Positions 37,022-46,067 of a DNA stretch of 64,000 bases are shown here, in pieces. This stretch comes from Xanthomonas cucurbitae (lineage in GTDB: Bacteria > Pseudomonadota > Gammaproteobacteria > Xanthomonadales > Xanthomonadaceae): the NCBI RefSeq assembly GCF_002939885.1, contig NZ_MDED01000003.1, forward strand, positions 1 through 64,000, in the 5' to 3' direction. A program made the translations under genes and the position numbers. Each line of letters begins with the position of its first letter. Position 1 is the first letter of the stretch. The notes under the pieces were generated by a model, which was not told where the DNA came from, searched no databases, and saw only the letters and a program-made list of their open reading frames with translations.

Positions 37022-37062
37022 CGCGACCTGCCCGGACCGGATCTGCAGACGTCGCGTTTTTT
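37022..37062 (+). terminator. Strong intrinsic terminator in the leucine dehydrogenase leader
   Basis: CGCGACCTGC (37022-37031) pairs with GCAG (37045-37048) and GTCGCG (37051-37056), leaving a 2-base bulge and a 13-base loop, then six T (37057-37062) and another T run. It lies 79 bases past the YgjP-like gene and 69 bases before the leucine dehydrogenase start. It is either the end of the upstream transcript or a leader terminator; GTCGC at 37015-37019 can compete by pairing with GCGAC at 37023-37027. Confidence 0.6.
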
Positions 37063-37130
37063 GTTTCCCGCTGCATGGGTCACGGCCCGGCGACAGGGAA
37101 GGCACATCACGCAGCCCCGCGGAGCCTTCG

Positions 37131-38231
37131 ATGCTTTTCGACACCCTCGATATCACCGGCCACGAGCAGGTGATCTTCTGTCACAACCGCGATGCCGGCC
37201 TCAAGGCCATCATCGCCTTGCACAGCACCCTTCTGGGACCGGCATTGGGTGGCGTGCGGATGCGCCCCTACCCCGACAGCGAGGCCGCATTGAACGATGC
37301 GCTGCGGCTCAGCCGCACCATGACCTACAAGAACGCGCTGGCGGGGTTGAACGTCGGCGGTGGCAAGGCGGTCATCATCGGTGACCCCAGGACCGACAAG
37401 AACGAGGCGCTGTTCCGCGCCTTCGGCCGCTTCGTCGACACCCTAGGCGGGCGCTACATCACCTCCGAGGACGTCGGCACCGACGTCAACGACATGGAGC
37501 AGATCTACCTGGAAAGCGAATACGTCACCGGCGTGCACCAGGTACATCGCGGCTCCGGCGACCCTGCGCCGTTCACTGCCTATGGTGCGCTGCAGGCGTT
37601 GATGGCCTCGCTCAACCGCAAGCTCGGCCATGAGGAAGTAGGCAAGGCCAGCATCGCGATCCAGGGCCTGGGCCATATCGGCATGGAGCTGGTGAAGCTG
37701 CTCAAGGAACGTGGCGCAAAACTGTATGTGGCCGACCTGAACCAGGCGCTGGTGGAGCGTGCGGTCGCCGAATACGGCGCCGAGGCCGTGCGCCCGGACG
37801 AGATTCACCAGGTACCGGCCGATGTGTTTGCTCCCTGCGCGCTGGAAGGGGCCATCAACGAACAGATGCTGCCGCAGCTCAAGGCCAGCATCATCTGCGG
37901 CACCGCCAACAACCAGCTCGCCAACGCCGCCATCGGCGTGGAGCTGCACCGGCGCGGCATCCTGTATGCGCCCGATTACGTGGTCAACGCCGGCGGGGTG
38001 ATGAATGTGTCGCTGGAAATCGACGGCTACAACCGCGAACGCGCCATGCGCCTGATCCGCAGCATCTACCACAACCTGGAAAAGGTCTTCGACCTGTCCA
38101 CACAGCAGGACGTGCCGCCGCAACAGGCCGCCGATCAGATTGCCGAAGCCCGCATCGAGGCGATCAGCAAACTCAAACTGCCGCTAGGTCGCACTGCGCC
38201 GCGCTTCCTGCACAAATTACGCGGCGAGTAA
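37131..38231 (+). CDS. Glu/Leu/Phe/Val dehydrogenase, leucine dehydrogenase type
   Basis: A 366-residue NAD-dependent amino-acid dehydrogenase that reversibly deaminates branched-chain amino acids. Visible: the GPALGGVRMRPY start of the catalytic domain, MTYKNALAGLNVGGGKAVI with catalytic Lys, VGTDVNDM, and the NAD site IQGLGHIGMELVKLL (about 177-191). Length fits leucine dehydrogenase rather than glutamate dehydrogenase. Upstream are a possible -10 (TAAAAT, 37009-37014), the palindrome ACCACC/GGTGGT (36987-37007) and an intrinsic terminator. Confidence 0.93.
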   Translation: MLFDTLDITGHEQVIFCHNRDAGLKAIIALHSTLLGPALGGVRMRPYPDSEAALNDALRLSRTMTYKNALAGLNVGGGKAVIIGDPRTDKNEALFRAFGRFVDTLGGRYITSEDVGTDVNDMEQIYLESEYVTGVHQVHRGSGDPAPFTAYGALQALMASLNRKLGHEEVGKASIAIQGLGHIGMELVKLLKERGAKLYVADLNQALVERAVAEYGAEAVRPDEIHQVPADVFAPCALEGAINEQMLPQLKASIICGTANNQLANAAIGVELHRRGILYAPDYVVNAGGVMNVSLEIDGYNRERAMRLIRSIYHNLEKVFDLSTQQDVPPQQAADQIAEARIEAISKLKLPLGRTAPRFLHKLRGE

Positions 38232-38329
38232 CCGGCAGCAGACAGCCTGGGTGTCACGCCGGAGGCAGCGCGCGATCGCCGCTGCAAACGCCACGCCCGG
38301 GCATTGCGCCCGGACGTGATGCACACCGA

Positions 38330-41200
38330 TCAGAAATCGGCGCTGTACTTCAGGCTCAGCGCGCGATCGTCGCCGCGTTCGCCCACCCGCTGGTCGTAAC
38401 CGAAACGCAGCTGGCTCTGCTGCCCCAGTGGCGCGGACGCGGCGATTCCGAACAGCCCGCCCGAACGCGCCGGCTGCATGCCGCGCAATGGAGCCCAGGC
38501 ATCCACACCGATGAAACTGGCATCCAGCATCAAGCCCTGGCTGCTCAACGCCTGCTGCCATTCGGCATAGCCGCCCAGTTGCAGTCCACGCCAACGGTAT
38601 GCCGACCGCACGCCGGCCAGCGCCTGGGTGCGCGATGAGGTACTTGCATCGGCACGCAGACCGAAACCATCCCCGCCGCTTTCGCGGAAGCCTTCGCTGC
38701 GCAGGCGCACATAATCCAGGCCCATGTACGGCGTCAGCGAGGCGGCTGCGTGGCCCCAGCGATAGCCGGCTTCCAGGTTGCCGCTGAGATAACTGCCGCT
38801 GTAGTCGCTGAAGGCGCTGCTGCGGTCCTCGCCCAACTGCAGGTTCCGTTCGATCTGCCGGTTGACATTGCCCACACCCAGCTGACCCAGCGTATAGGCC
38901 GCCCCCAGCGTGGTGCCCCAGTACAACTGCGCCTGCACCTGCCGATCGCGGCCGCGCGCGCCATCCAGATCGCCCAGGCTGTTGGAACGCGTTTCGCCGA
39001 ACGCAAACCCGGTGACCGCGCCAGAGACCAGGCGCAGGTCGTTGCCCATCATCCATCCGGAGGTGGCAAACCCGGCGCTGGTCACCCCGCCCTCGCCCGG
39101 ACCGCCCAGCGCGCGCTGCCAGTTGCCGAGCAGGCGCGGCTGCTGCGACAGGCCGTCGAAATGCGCGGCCAGCGCGCGCCGGCCCAGATCGATGGTGTCG
39201 AAGGTCATCGCCGCCGAGGCCGCATGCGCACGCCCGGACAGACTGCGTAGCGAATCCGCTGCCGCCTTGGCGTCGGGCGCTTGCTGCAACGCCGCTGCGG
39301 CACGCATGAAGCTGCCGCTGATGCCACCATTGCCCTGCAGCTGTTGCGCGTCTACCTTCTGGAACGCCTGCTCCACCCGAATGGCAGACTCCATCGATGC
39401 CGTCCCCACTGCACCGAGCGATGCGGCGACTGCGGTGACATCCATGCGCTGCAGCGACACGAACGCCGTGTTGGCGTCATAGGTCACCGTGGCGTTGAGG
39501 AAGGTCACTGCCGGCCCGCTGCTGGTCGTGGCAAACGTGCCTTGCAGCCCGTTGGCCGCCTGCAACACCGGATAGGTCGTGTTGTTGACGACGTAGCTGC
39601 GCCGGCCAAGCAGTTGCAGGTCACCGGCAATGGTAGCGGTGCCGCTCACGTCCAGGCGATCGCCGACATTCAGCGCCAGGCGCCCGTTACTGGCCTGGGT
39701 GTAGTTGCCGTTGACCGAGAGCACCGCGCTGTTGACCTGGAGCGCACCGGCGTTGTCCACCCGTCCGCCGATCCTGCCCGCGCCGATCAGGCTCGCCCCA
39801 TTGGCGATACCCACCCGTGCACTCTCCAGGCTGGCGGTCTGCAAGGTGCCGCCAAGGACTTGCGTATCGCCGGTGAAGGTATTGGCGGTGCTGCCCAGGA
39901 CCAGCGTGCCTGCGCCGCGCTTGGTCAGGCCACCGGTGCCGCTGATGTCGTTGGCCCAGGTCGAACGCAAGGTGTTCACGTTGACATCCACCGTGCCCCA
40001 GTCGAACCGCGCCGGCCCCAGGACCGCCTTGCCCACATTGAGCAGGCCGTAGCCGAACACCGGATCGACGCCTGCTGCGCCCAGATCGGTGGCCGTTCCC
40101 AGCAGCGTCTGGCGCACCAGATCGTTGTTGAAGTACGGAAATGCCTGCCAGACCAGCGCCGCTGCGCCGGAGACCAGCGGTGCGGCGAACGAGGTGCCGC
40201 TGCCATAGAAATAGCGGATGTTGCTGGCGGTGGCATCGGGGTCGATGAACATCGACGTCCCCGGCGCCACCAGGCAGTAGCGCATCGCCACCCCACACGC
40301 ATTGGAATACGACGCCAGCTGCGTGGGATTGGCGGTATCCAGCGCCCCGACGACCAGCCAGCCACGCTCCAGGTCCGCTGCCGGCAACGTGCCGTTGGGG
40401 CCCGGCTGACTGGGAAGTGCTGCGGTGTCGGAAGGCTGCGCACGCGATTCGTTGCCCTCCGCAAACACCACCAGGCCATCGTTGTTGATGACAAAAGACC
40501 GGTATTCCTGCGCGATCTGGTTGGTGACCGAGGCGTCGTTCCAGTACAGGCCGCCCCAGGAGTTATTCATGATGCGCACGCCGGCACCGATCAGGTCCGC
40601 ATGCACGGGGCCCAATCCCAGCGGGCCATCCACCTCGTTGCCTTGGCCGCTGCCGTCATCCACCGGCGCCCGGTCGTTGATGATGCGCGCAGACACCAGG
40701 CCCGCGCCGGGCGCGATACCGCCCGGCCATTGGGCCACGGCACGGCCGGCCGCCAGCTCGGCGACAACGGTACCGTGCCCGACCACGTCGCCCACGGCGA
40801 CGTTGTTGGTTCGCGGATCGACATAGATGAAGCTGTCGCTCACCCGCCCCTGCAGCGCCGGATGATTGCTGTTGATGCCGCTGTCGATGACCCCGATGCG
40901 ATAGCCCGCGCCGGTGAAGCCCAATGCCTGCGCCGCGCGTGCATTGGTCAGTGCCAGATGCGCATCGATGGCAGGCTCCGGCGTCGGTGCGGTGACCGGC
41001 GGTGGCGGTGAAGTCGGCGGTGGTGGCGAGGTCGGCGGTGGTGGCGAGGTCGGTGGTGGCGGCGGTGGAGGGGACGTCGGCGGGGGCGAGACCGGCGGCG
41101 TCGGACGGATCCCGCCACCACCTCCCCCGCCGCCGCACGCGGTCAACGCCACGGCTAACGCCGAAGCCAGCACAGTCCTGGCGACATGCCCTTTGTTCAT
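38330..41200 (-). CDS. S8 (subtilisin) autotransporter serine protease with lipobox
   Basis: A 956-residue secreted protein. Residues 1-22 form a signal with a lipobox-like LTAC (Cys22), followed by eight Gly and a Pro/Thr/Ser-rich spacer to about 75. The subtilase domain holds Asp106 (IGVIDSG), His142 (VGHGT) and Ser337 (GTSFAAP). A beta-helix passenger with an autotransporter-associated repeat (about 440-490, GGLTKRGAGTLVLG) leads to the beta-barrel (about 690-956), which ends in Phe (SADF). The protease would be displayed on or cleaved from the cell surface. A possible promoter is at 41260-41289. Confidence 0.93.
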   Translation of the reverse strand: MNKGHVARTVLASALAVALTACGGGGGGGGIRPTPPVSPPPTSPPPPPPPTSPPPPTSPPPPTSPPPPVTAPTPEPAIDAHLALTNARAAQALGFTGAGYRIGVIDSGINSNHPALQGRVSDSFIYVDPRTNNVAVGDVVGHGTVVAELAAGRAVAQWPGGIAPGAGLVSARIINDRAPVDDGSGQGNEVDGPLGLGPVHADLIGAGVRIMNNSWGGLYWNDASVTNQIAQEYRSFVINNDGLVVFAEGNESRAQPSDTAALPSQPGPNGTLPAADLERGWLVVGALDTANPTQLASYSNACGVAMRYCLVAPGTSMFIDPDATASNIRYFYGSGTSFAAPLVSGAAALVWQAFPYFNNDLVRQTLLGTATDLGAAGVDPVFGYGLLNVGKAVLGPARFDWGTVDVNVNTLRSTWANDISGTGGLTKRGAGTLVLGSTANTFTGDTQVLGGTLQTASLESARVGIANGASLIGAGRIGGRVDNAGALQVNSAVLSVNGNYTQASNGRLALNVGDRLDVSGTATIAGDLQLLGRRSYVVNNTTYPVLQAANGLQGTFATTSSGPAVTFLNATVTYDANTAFVSLQRMDVTAVAASLGAVGTASMESAIRVEQAFQKVDAQQLQGNGGISGSFMRAAAALQQAPDAKAAADSLRSLSGRAHAASAAMTFDTIDLGRRALAAHFDGLSQQPRLLGNWQRALGGPGEGGVTSAGFATSGWMMGNDLRLVSGAVTGFAFGETRSNSLGDLDGARGRDRQVQAQLYWGTTLGAAYTLGQLGVGNVNRQIERNLQLGEDRSSAFSDYSGSYLSGNLEAGYRWGHAAASLTPYMGLDYVRLRSEGFRESGGDGFGLRADASTSSRTQALAGVRSAYRWRGLQLGGYAEWQQALSSQGLMLDASFIGVDAWAPLRGMQPARSGGLFGIAASAPLGQQSQLRFGYDQRVGERGDDRALSLKYSADF
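41010..41063 (-). repeat. Three 18-base repeats encoding the Pro-rich spacer
   Basis: Copies of an 18-base unit (GAGGTCGGCGGTGGTGGC on the plus strand) occupy 41010-41027, 41028-41045 and 41046-41063, with few differences. They encode Pro-Pro-Pro-Pro-Thr-Ser steps of the spacer between the lipobox and the protease domain. Confidence 0.85.
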
Positions 41201-41259
41201 CGCTGCTCTCCCCCAAACCCAGTCCATGGCCGGACCCGGATCCGGGCCCGAACAGTGCC

Positions 41260-41289
41260 GTTATACGACATCGCCCCCGTGGCTGTCCC
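41260..41289 (-). promoter_or_regulatory. Possible promoter of the S8 autotransporter
   Basis: On the minus strand TATAAC (complement of 41260-41265) lies 18 bases after GGGACA (complement of 41284-41289). The -35 is poor. It is 60 bases upstream of the ATG at 41200. Confidence 0.35.
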
Positions 41290-41359
41290 GGCACGCCGGC
41301 TCGCTGGCGCGAATCGGCCATGCAGCAGATAATCGTTTCACTTTAAACGGTATCCGCTC

Positions 41360-42535
41360 ATGTCCGACATCGTCATCGTTGCTGCCAAACGTACTGCCAT
41401 CGGCTCGTTCCTTGGCCAATTCAACGGTGTGCCGGCACCGATGCTCGCCGCTGCCGCCATGGAAGGCGCGCTGGCGCAATCGGGAATCGCCCCGGCAGAG
41501 GTCTCCGAGGTCATCGTCGGCTGCGTGCTGCCGGCCAATCTTGGACAGGCGCCGGCGCGCCAGGCGGCGATCGCCGCCGGCATCCCCACCTCCACCGGCG
41601 CCACCACCATCAACAAGGTGTGCGGCTCGGGCATGAAGGCGATCATGCTCGGCCATGACCTCATCAAGGCCGGTTCGGCCAGTATCGTGGTGGCCGGCGG
41701 CATGGAATCGATGAGCAATGCACCGCATCTGCTGCCCCATTCACGCACCGGCAATCGCTACGGCAATTTCCAGGCCGTCGACCACATGGCCTGGGACGGC
41801 CTGACCAACCCGTACGACGGCCAGGCCATGGGCGTGTTCGGCGAAGCCGCCGCCGAAAAATTCGGCTTCAGCCGCGCCGACCAGGATGCGTTCGCAATCG
41901 CTTCGGTGGAACGCGCGCAGGCCGCGCAACGCGACGGTGCCTTCAACGATGAGATCGTTGCCTTCACGGTGACCACGCGCAAGGGCGAGGTCGTCATCGA
42001 TCGTGACGAACAGCCCGACAAATCCGACATCGCCAAGATCCCCACCCTGAAGCCGGCCTTCAAGAAGGATGGCACCGTCACCGCCGCCAGTTCGTCGAGC
42101 ATTTCCGATGGCGCGGCAATCACCGTGCTGATGCGTGCCGACGACGCGCAACGCCGCGGCGTGACCCCGTTGGCGCGCATCGTTGGCCACGTCACCCATT
42201 CGCAGGCACCGGAGTGGTTCACCACCGCGCCGGTCGCGGCGATCCAGACCTTGGTCGACAAGATCGGCTGGCAGCTGGACGAGGTGGATCTGTTCGAAAT
42301 CAACGAAGCCTTCGCGGTGGTGGCGATGGCACCGATCAAGGAGCTGGGCATTGCCCACGACAAGGTCAACGTGCATGGTGGCGCCTGCGCACTGGGTCAT
42401 CCGATCGGCGCGTCCGGCGCACGGCTGGTGGTGACATTGGTGAACGCGTTGCGCATGCGCGCCGGCAAGCGCGGGATTGCCACGCTCTGCATCGGAGGTG
42501 GCGAGGCGACCGCCATTGCTATCGAATTGATTTAA
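41360..42535 (+). CDS. Acetyl-CoA C-acetyltransferase (thiolase)
   Basis: A 391-residue cytoplasmic thiolase that condenses or cleaves acetoacetyl-CoA. Active-site residues are in place: Cys88 (INKVCGSGMKAI), His347 (ALGHPIGASGAR) and Cys377 (LCIGGGEATAI). Length and sequence fit biosynthetic-type thiolases. No hydroxybutyryl-CoA or PHB genes are adjacent, so the pathway is not set by context. Start ATG 41360; the promoter should lie in the 159-base divergent gap to the autotransporter. Confidence 0.96.
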   Translation: MSDIVIVAAKRTAIGSFLGQFNGVPAPMLAAAAMEGALAQSGIAPAEVSEVIVGCVLPANLGQAPARQAAIAAGIPTSTGATTINKVCGSGMKAIMLGHDLIKAGSASIVVAGGMESMSNAPHLLPHSRTGNRYGNFQAVDHMAWDGLTNPYDGQAMGVFGEAAAEKFGFSRADQDAFAIASVERAQAAQRDGAFNDEIVAFTVTTRKGEVVIDRDEQPDKSDIAKIPTLKPAFKKDGTVTAASSSSISDGAAITVLMRADDAQRRGVTPLARIVGHVTHSQAPEWFTTAPVAAIQTLVDKIGWQLDEVDLFEINEAFAVVAMAPIKELGIAHDKVNVHGGACALGHPIGASGARLVVTLVNALRMRAGKRGIATLCIGGGEATAIAIELI

Positions 42536-42577
42536 CAGCCTTTAACGGCGATTTTGCAAAACTGAATGCGCGTGCGC

Positions 42578-42605
42578 TTGACACCCGTCTTGTGGCCGTC
42601 ATCAT
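42578..42605 (+). promoter_or_regulatory. Probable sigma-70 promoter of the Ala-rich lipoprotein
   Basis: Perfect TTGACA at 42578-42583 followed by a 16-base spacer and CATCAT (42600-42605, four of six consensus). It is 53 bases before the ATG at 42658. Confidence 0.45.
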
Positions 42606-42657
42606 GTCGGGGGCGCGCAATAGCGCGTTGCCTAATCTAACGACGAGGATTGAAACA

Positions 42658-42999
42658 ATGACCATCAACAAGCTGCTGATCGCAATGGCGCTGGGCCTGG
42701 CCCTGACCGCTTGCTCGAAGCCGGAACAGGCTCAGGACGCTGCTGCTTCGGCCAACGAAGCTGCTGCCGACGCTCAGACCGCTGCCGACCAGGCTGCTGC
42801 CTCGGGCTCGCAGTCGGCTGACGCCGCTCAGGCTGCTGCCAACACCGCCGCTGCTTCGGCCGACACCGCTGCCGACGCTGCCCAGGCCGCTTCCGGCGCC
42901 GCGACCGACGCTGCTGCTGAGCAGGCTGCCGACGCTGCCAAGACCGCTGAAAACACCGCCGAAGCTGCCAAGGACACCGCTGAAGAAGCCAAGAAGTAA
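42658..42999 (+). CDS. Alanine-rich lipoprotein, repeat-like
   Basis: A 113-residue lipoprotein: signal 1-18 with lipobox LTAC and Cys19, then almost entirely Ala with Asp, Glu, Thr, Gln, Ser and Lys in a quasi-heptad or 4-residue pattern, e.g. AADAAQAAANTAAASADTAAD. This suggests one long helix or coiled coil, like Braun-type murein lipoproteins, but the terminal Lys is Lys-Lys without a typical peptidoglycan-linking context. Strong GC and codon bias (GCT/GCC) suggest high expression. The second Ala-rich lipoprotein follows at 43226. A good terminator ends the transcript. Confidence 0.8.
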   Translation: MTINKLLIAMALGLALTACSKPEQAQDAAASANEAAADAQTAADQAAASGSQSADAAQAAANTAAASADTAADAAQAASGAATDAAAEQAADAAKTAENTAEAAKDTAEEAKK

Positions 43000-43026
43000 T
43001 CACTTCTTCGCTCCAAGCGTGTTCGG

Positions 43027-43055
43027 AAAAAGCCGCTGGTTTCCGGCGGCTTTTT
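43027..43055 (+). terminator. Terminator of the Ala-rich lipoprotein gene
   Basis: AAAAAGCCGC (43027-43036) pairs with GCGGCTTTTT (43046-43055) over 10 bp around a 9-base loop; the T tract is part of the stem end, followed by CTTT. Its place 28 bases past the stop fits a rho-independent terminator. Confidence 0.85.
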
Positions 43056-43225
43056 CTTTGCCTGTGCGCCGCCGGGCAGACGGCTCGCCCAGCCACTGCG
43101 CCCGGATCCGTCACCTGATACCACCGCCGTGCCGGGCAGCCCTGGCGAGCTGCGCCTTGACGCGGATTGCATCGGTGCCTGCCTAAGCTCGGGCTTCCAA
43201 CACCGGAACCGGAACAGGACCCACC

Positions 43226-43552
43226 ATGAAGACGATCCACCTGCTGTCGTTGAGCGCCATTGCCACCTTCGCCCTGGCCGCTTGCCAGGGGCCCGACGCC
43301 GAACAGGCGCGCCGCGACGCCGCGTCTGCGGCCAAGCACGCCGCTGCTGCCACCGAACAAGCCGCCGACCGCGCCGCCGTGCAGGCGAAGGAAGCCACCG
43401 CCGATGCACGCGTGGCCGCACGCGAGCTGGCCGCCGATGCCAGCCGCGCCACGGCCAATGCTGCCGATGCCACCGCCGACAAGACCCGCCAGATGGCCGA
43501 CAAGGCCGAACGCAACGCCGAGCGGCAGGACGCCGAGCACCCGGAGCACTAA
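43226..43552 (+). CDS. Second alanine-rich lipoprotein
   Basis: A 108-residue lipoprotein: signal 1-19, lipobox LAAC with Cys20, then Ala/Lys/Glu/Arg-rich helix-like sequence, e.g. AADRAAVQAKEATADAR. It is similar in design to the lipoprotein at 42658 but less repetitive, with more Arg/His and a His-Pro-Glu-His end. The two may be paralogues from duplication. Role unknown, probably an envelope helix protein. Confidence 0.78.
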   Translation: MKTIHLLSLSAIATFALAACQGPDAEQARRDAASAAKHAAAATEQAADRAAVQAKEATADARVAARELAADASRATANAADATADKTRQMADKAERNAERQDAEHPEH

Positions 43553-43666
43553 GGCGCCTGCGCACGCCGCCCCTGGGTATCCGCGCGCCGGCCGATCCGT
43601 GCCGGCGCGCACGTTACCCCCTGCACTGCCTCTCGTGTTGTCCAGGTCGGCGCGCTAGCATTACGC

Positions 43667-45376
43667 ATGCCCACCTTCTTTACATCGCGCCGCCGCAACC
43701 AGCTGGCGCTGCTGTTTTCCGCGCTGATCTTCGTGGTCATCGGCATCGGCATCTTCATCGGCGCACGCCGCTCGCTGGCCGATGCCGCGCTGGTCTCGCA
43801 CACGCACGAGGTGATCGGCCGGGTCGATGAAATCCAGGCCCGCCTGCTGGATGCCGAATCGGCGCAGCGTGGCTTCCTGCTGACCGGTAACGAAGCCTAT
43901 CTGCTGAACTACCAGGCCAGTATCGAGCGCCTGCCGATCCTGCTCGACAACCTGCGCCGGCTGATTATCGACAATCCCTCGCAGGAGCAGCGCCTGGCCC
44001 AGTTGCAGACGCTGGTCCAGACCCGGCTGCAGCAGATCCAGAAGGTGCTGGACATCTATGCGCAGAGCGGCCTGGAGCCGGCCCGCGCGAACATCCGGCA
44101 GAGTGCGTTCCGCACCACCACCGCCATCAGCGAACAGGCGCTGACGATGGTGCAGGCCGAGCAGGAGTTGCTGACGCAGCGCGCCGAGAGCAGCCGGCAA
44201 AGCGCAACCCTGCTGCTGGTGCTGGCCTTGGCCGGCATTCCGTTCGGGCTGCTGGTCGTCGGCGCGGTCAATGCGTTGTTGGTGCGCGAATTGCGTCATC
44301 GGGCCCATGCCGAGCGGCTGGCCGCGCAAGCCAACCGCGAGCTGGGCGAAAGCGTGAGTGCCCTGCAGCGTAGCACCGCCGATCTCAACCTGATCAGCCG
44401 CTACACCGGCCTGTTGCAGAGCTGCGTCAGCGCCGAAGAGGCGCTGGAGGTCACCAGCCGTACCTTGGCCAGCCTGCTGCCAGGCATCGCCGGAAGCGTG
44501 TACCTGTTGCGCGCCTCGCAAGACCGCGCCGAGGCAATCAGCCACTGGGGCGAGCCGCTGGTACAGAGCGCGCCACACCTGCTGCCGGAGCAGTGCTGGG
44601 CGCTGCGTCGTGGCCAGCCGCACACGGTGGACGACCTGCGCCGGGATGCACTGTGCGGGCATCTGCAGATACCCGAAGGCGATGCAGTCCTTGCCACCGC
44701 CTGCCTGCCGATGTCCGCGCAAGGCACCCAGCTCGGCTTCCTGTTCCTGTCCTCGGCAGGCCCCGGGCCGTTGCCGCGGCTGGAAATCGCCGAAGCCGCC
44801 GCCGAGCAGCTGTCGTTGGCGCTGAGCAACCTGCGCCTGCGCGAATCGCTGCGCCTGCAGTCGATCCGCGATGCGCTGACCGGCCTGTACAACCGCCGCT
44901 ACCTGGAAGAATCGCTCAGCCACGAGCTGGCGCGCTGCGCGCGACGCGGCCTGCCGTTATCGGTGCTGATGCTCGATGTCGATCACTTCAAACGGTTCAA
45001 CGACAGCCAGGGACATACCGGTGGCGACCTGCTGCTGGCTGCGGTGGGCGAGCTGCTGCTGACCCGCCTGCGCGCCGAAGACGTGGCCTGCCGCTATGGC
45101 GGCGAAGAATTCACCGTGATCCTGCCCGAGGCCGATGGCGAAGAAGCCATGCGCCTGGCCGAACAGATCCGCGGCCATATCGCAGCGCTGGCCGTCAGCG
45201 ACGGCCAGCGCACCTTGCCGCGGGTGACCGCCTCCATCGGCGTGGCCAGCTTCCCGGCCGATGGCGAACTCGGTGCCACCCTGATCCAGAAGGCCGACGC
45301 GGCGTTGTATGCGGCCAAGCACCGTGGGCGCAACCGGGTGGAGCGACATGGCACCGAAGTACCCCCGCGGGACTGA
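43667..45376 (+). CDS. CHASE3-GAF-GGDEF diguanylate cyclase
   Basis: A 569-residue membrane sensor. Helix at about 12-34, a periplasmic CHASE3 domain (about 35-180, with DAESAQRGFLLTGNEAYL), second helix at about 183-204, a GAF domain (about 240-385), and a C-terminal GGDEF domain (about 400-565). The signature is GGEEF at 478-482, active-type, with an inhibitory I-site RAED at 469-472, five residues upstream. It should make cyclic di-GMP and be product-inhibited. No EAL domain. Stands alone between lipoprotein and bactofilin genes. Confidence 0.94.
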   Translation: MPTFFTSRRRNQLALLFSALIFVVIGIGIFIGARRSLADAALVSHTHEVIGRVDEIQARLLDAESAQRGFLLTGNEAYLLNYQASIERLPILLDNLRRLIIDNPSQEQRLAQLQTLVQTRLQQIQKVLDIYAQSGLEPARANIRQSAFRTTTAISEQALTMVQAEQELLTQRAESSRQSATLLLVLALAGIPFGLLVVGAVNALLVRELRHRAHAERLAAQANRELGESVSALQRSTADLNLISRYTGLLQSCVSAEEALEVTSRTLASLLPGIAGSVYLLRASQDRAEAISHWGEPLVQSAPHLLPEQCWALRRGQPHTVDDLRRDALCGHLQIPEGDAVLATACLPMSAQGTQLGFLFLSSAGPGPLPRLEIAEAAAEQLSLALSNLRLRESLRLQSIRDALTGLYNRRYLEESLSHELARCARRGLPLSVLMLDVDHFKRFNDSQGHTGGDLLLAAVGELLLTRLRAEDVACRYGGEEFTVILPEADGEEAMRLAEQIRGHIAALAVSDGQRTLPRVTASIGVASFPADGELGATLIQKADAALYAAKHRGRNRVERHGTEVPPRD

Positions 45377-45473
45377 GCCGGCACGCCGTCGATCCCGGAT
45401 TGCGCGGACTGTCACAAAAAATATTGATTGACGCGGCGATAGTCGGCTTCGACCCCCGAAGCGAGGCAATCCG

Positions 45474-46067
45474 ATGTCGATGTGGCGCGATCCAGGTCCC
45501 AACAAGAAAGACGGCGCCCCCGCCGCCCCCGAGATTCCGGCTGCCGACGGCCGGCTGTTCACCGCCGACGCCAGCCCTGCCCCCCCGGTGCCGGCCAGCA
45601 CCGCACCCAGCGCGGTGCCGACCGCGGCCGCCTCACCGCGGCAGGACGGCGCCAAGGAATCGCTGATCGCCGCCGACATCAGCATCGAAGGCAAGATCGA
45701 AGGCGCCGGGCATGTGCGACTGGCCGGGCGCTTCAAGGGCGATGTCAACGTCAAGGGCGACCTCACCATCGAACGCGGCGCCAAACTCAACGGCGGCGTG
45801 CGCGCCAACAAGGTCATCATCGCCGGCGAGCTGGAAGGCAATATCGAATCGGCCGCGCAGGTGGAGTTGCAAACCTCTGGCGTGCTGGTCGGTGACGTCA
45901 AGGCCGGCAGCCTCACCGTGGCCTCGGGCGCACGCATGCGCGGCCAGGCCGATTTCGGCTGGGGCGAGGACGCGGCCAGGCCAGCCAGTGGCGGCAAGGC
46001 CAATGGCAGTGGCAATGGCAGCGCTGCTGCCGGCAGCAGCAGCGGCGGCGACAGCGACGCCACATGA
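45474..46067 (+). CDS. Bactofilin family cytoskeletal protein
   Basis: A 197-residue protein with a Pro/Ala-rich N-terminal tail (to about 60), a central bactofilin domain (about 62-165) of repeating hydrophobic strands such as IEGKIEGAGHVRLAGRFKGDV and VKGDLTIERGAKLNGGV, and a Gly/Ser/Asn-rich tail. Bactofilins polymerise spontaneously and act in cell shape, stalks and motility. The N-terminal tail without a strong hydrophobic anchor suggests a soluble or peripherally bound type. It overlaps the zinc-ribbon gene (ATGA), so a shared role is likely. Confidence 0.9.
   Translation: MSMWRDPGPNKKDGAPAAPEIPAADGRLFTADASPAPPVPASTAPSAVPTAAASPRQDGAKESLIAADISIEGKIEGAGHVRLAGRFKGDVNVKGDLTIERGAKLNGGVRANKVIIAGELEGNIESAAQVELQTSGVLVGDVKAGSLTVASGARMRGQADFGWGEDAARPASGGKANGSGNGSAAAGSSSGGDSDAT

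Noticed and set aside
42214-42657. Upstream extension of the first Ala-rich lipoprotein frame
   Set aside because: It overlaps the end of the thiolase in another frame; the lipoprotein signal begins at 42658.
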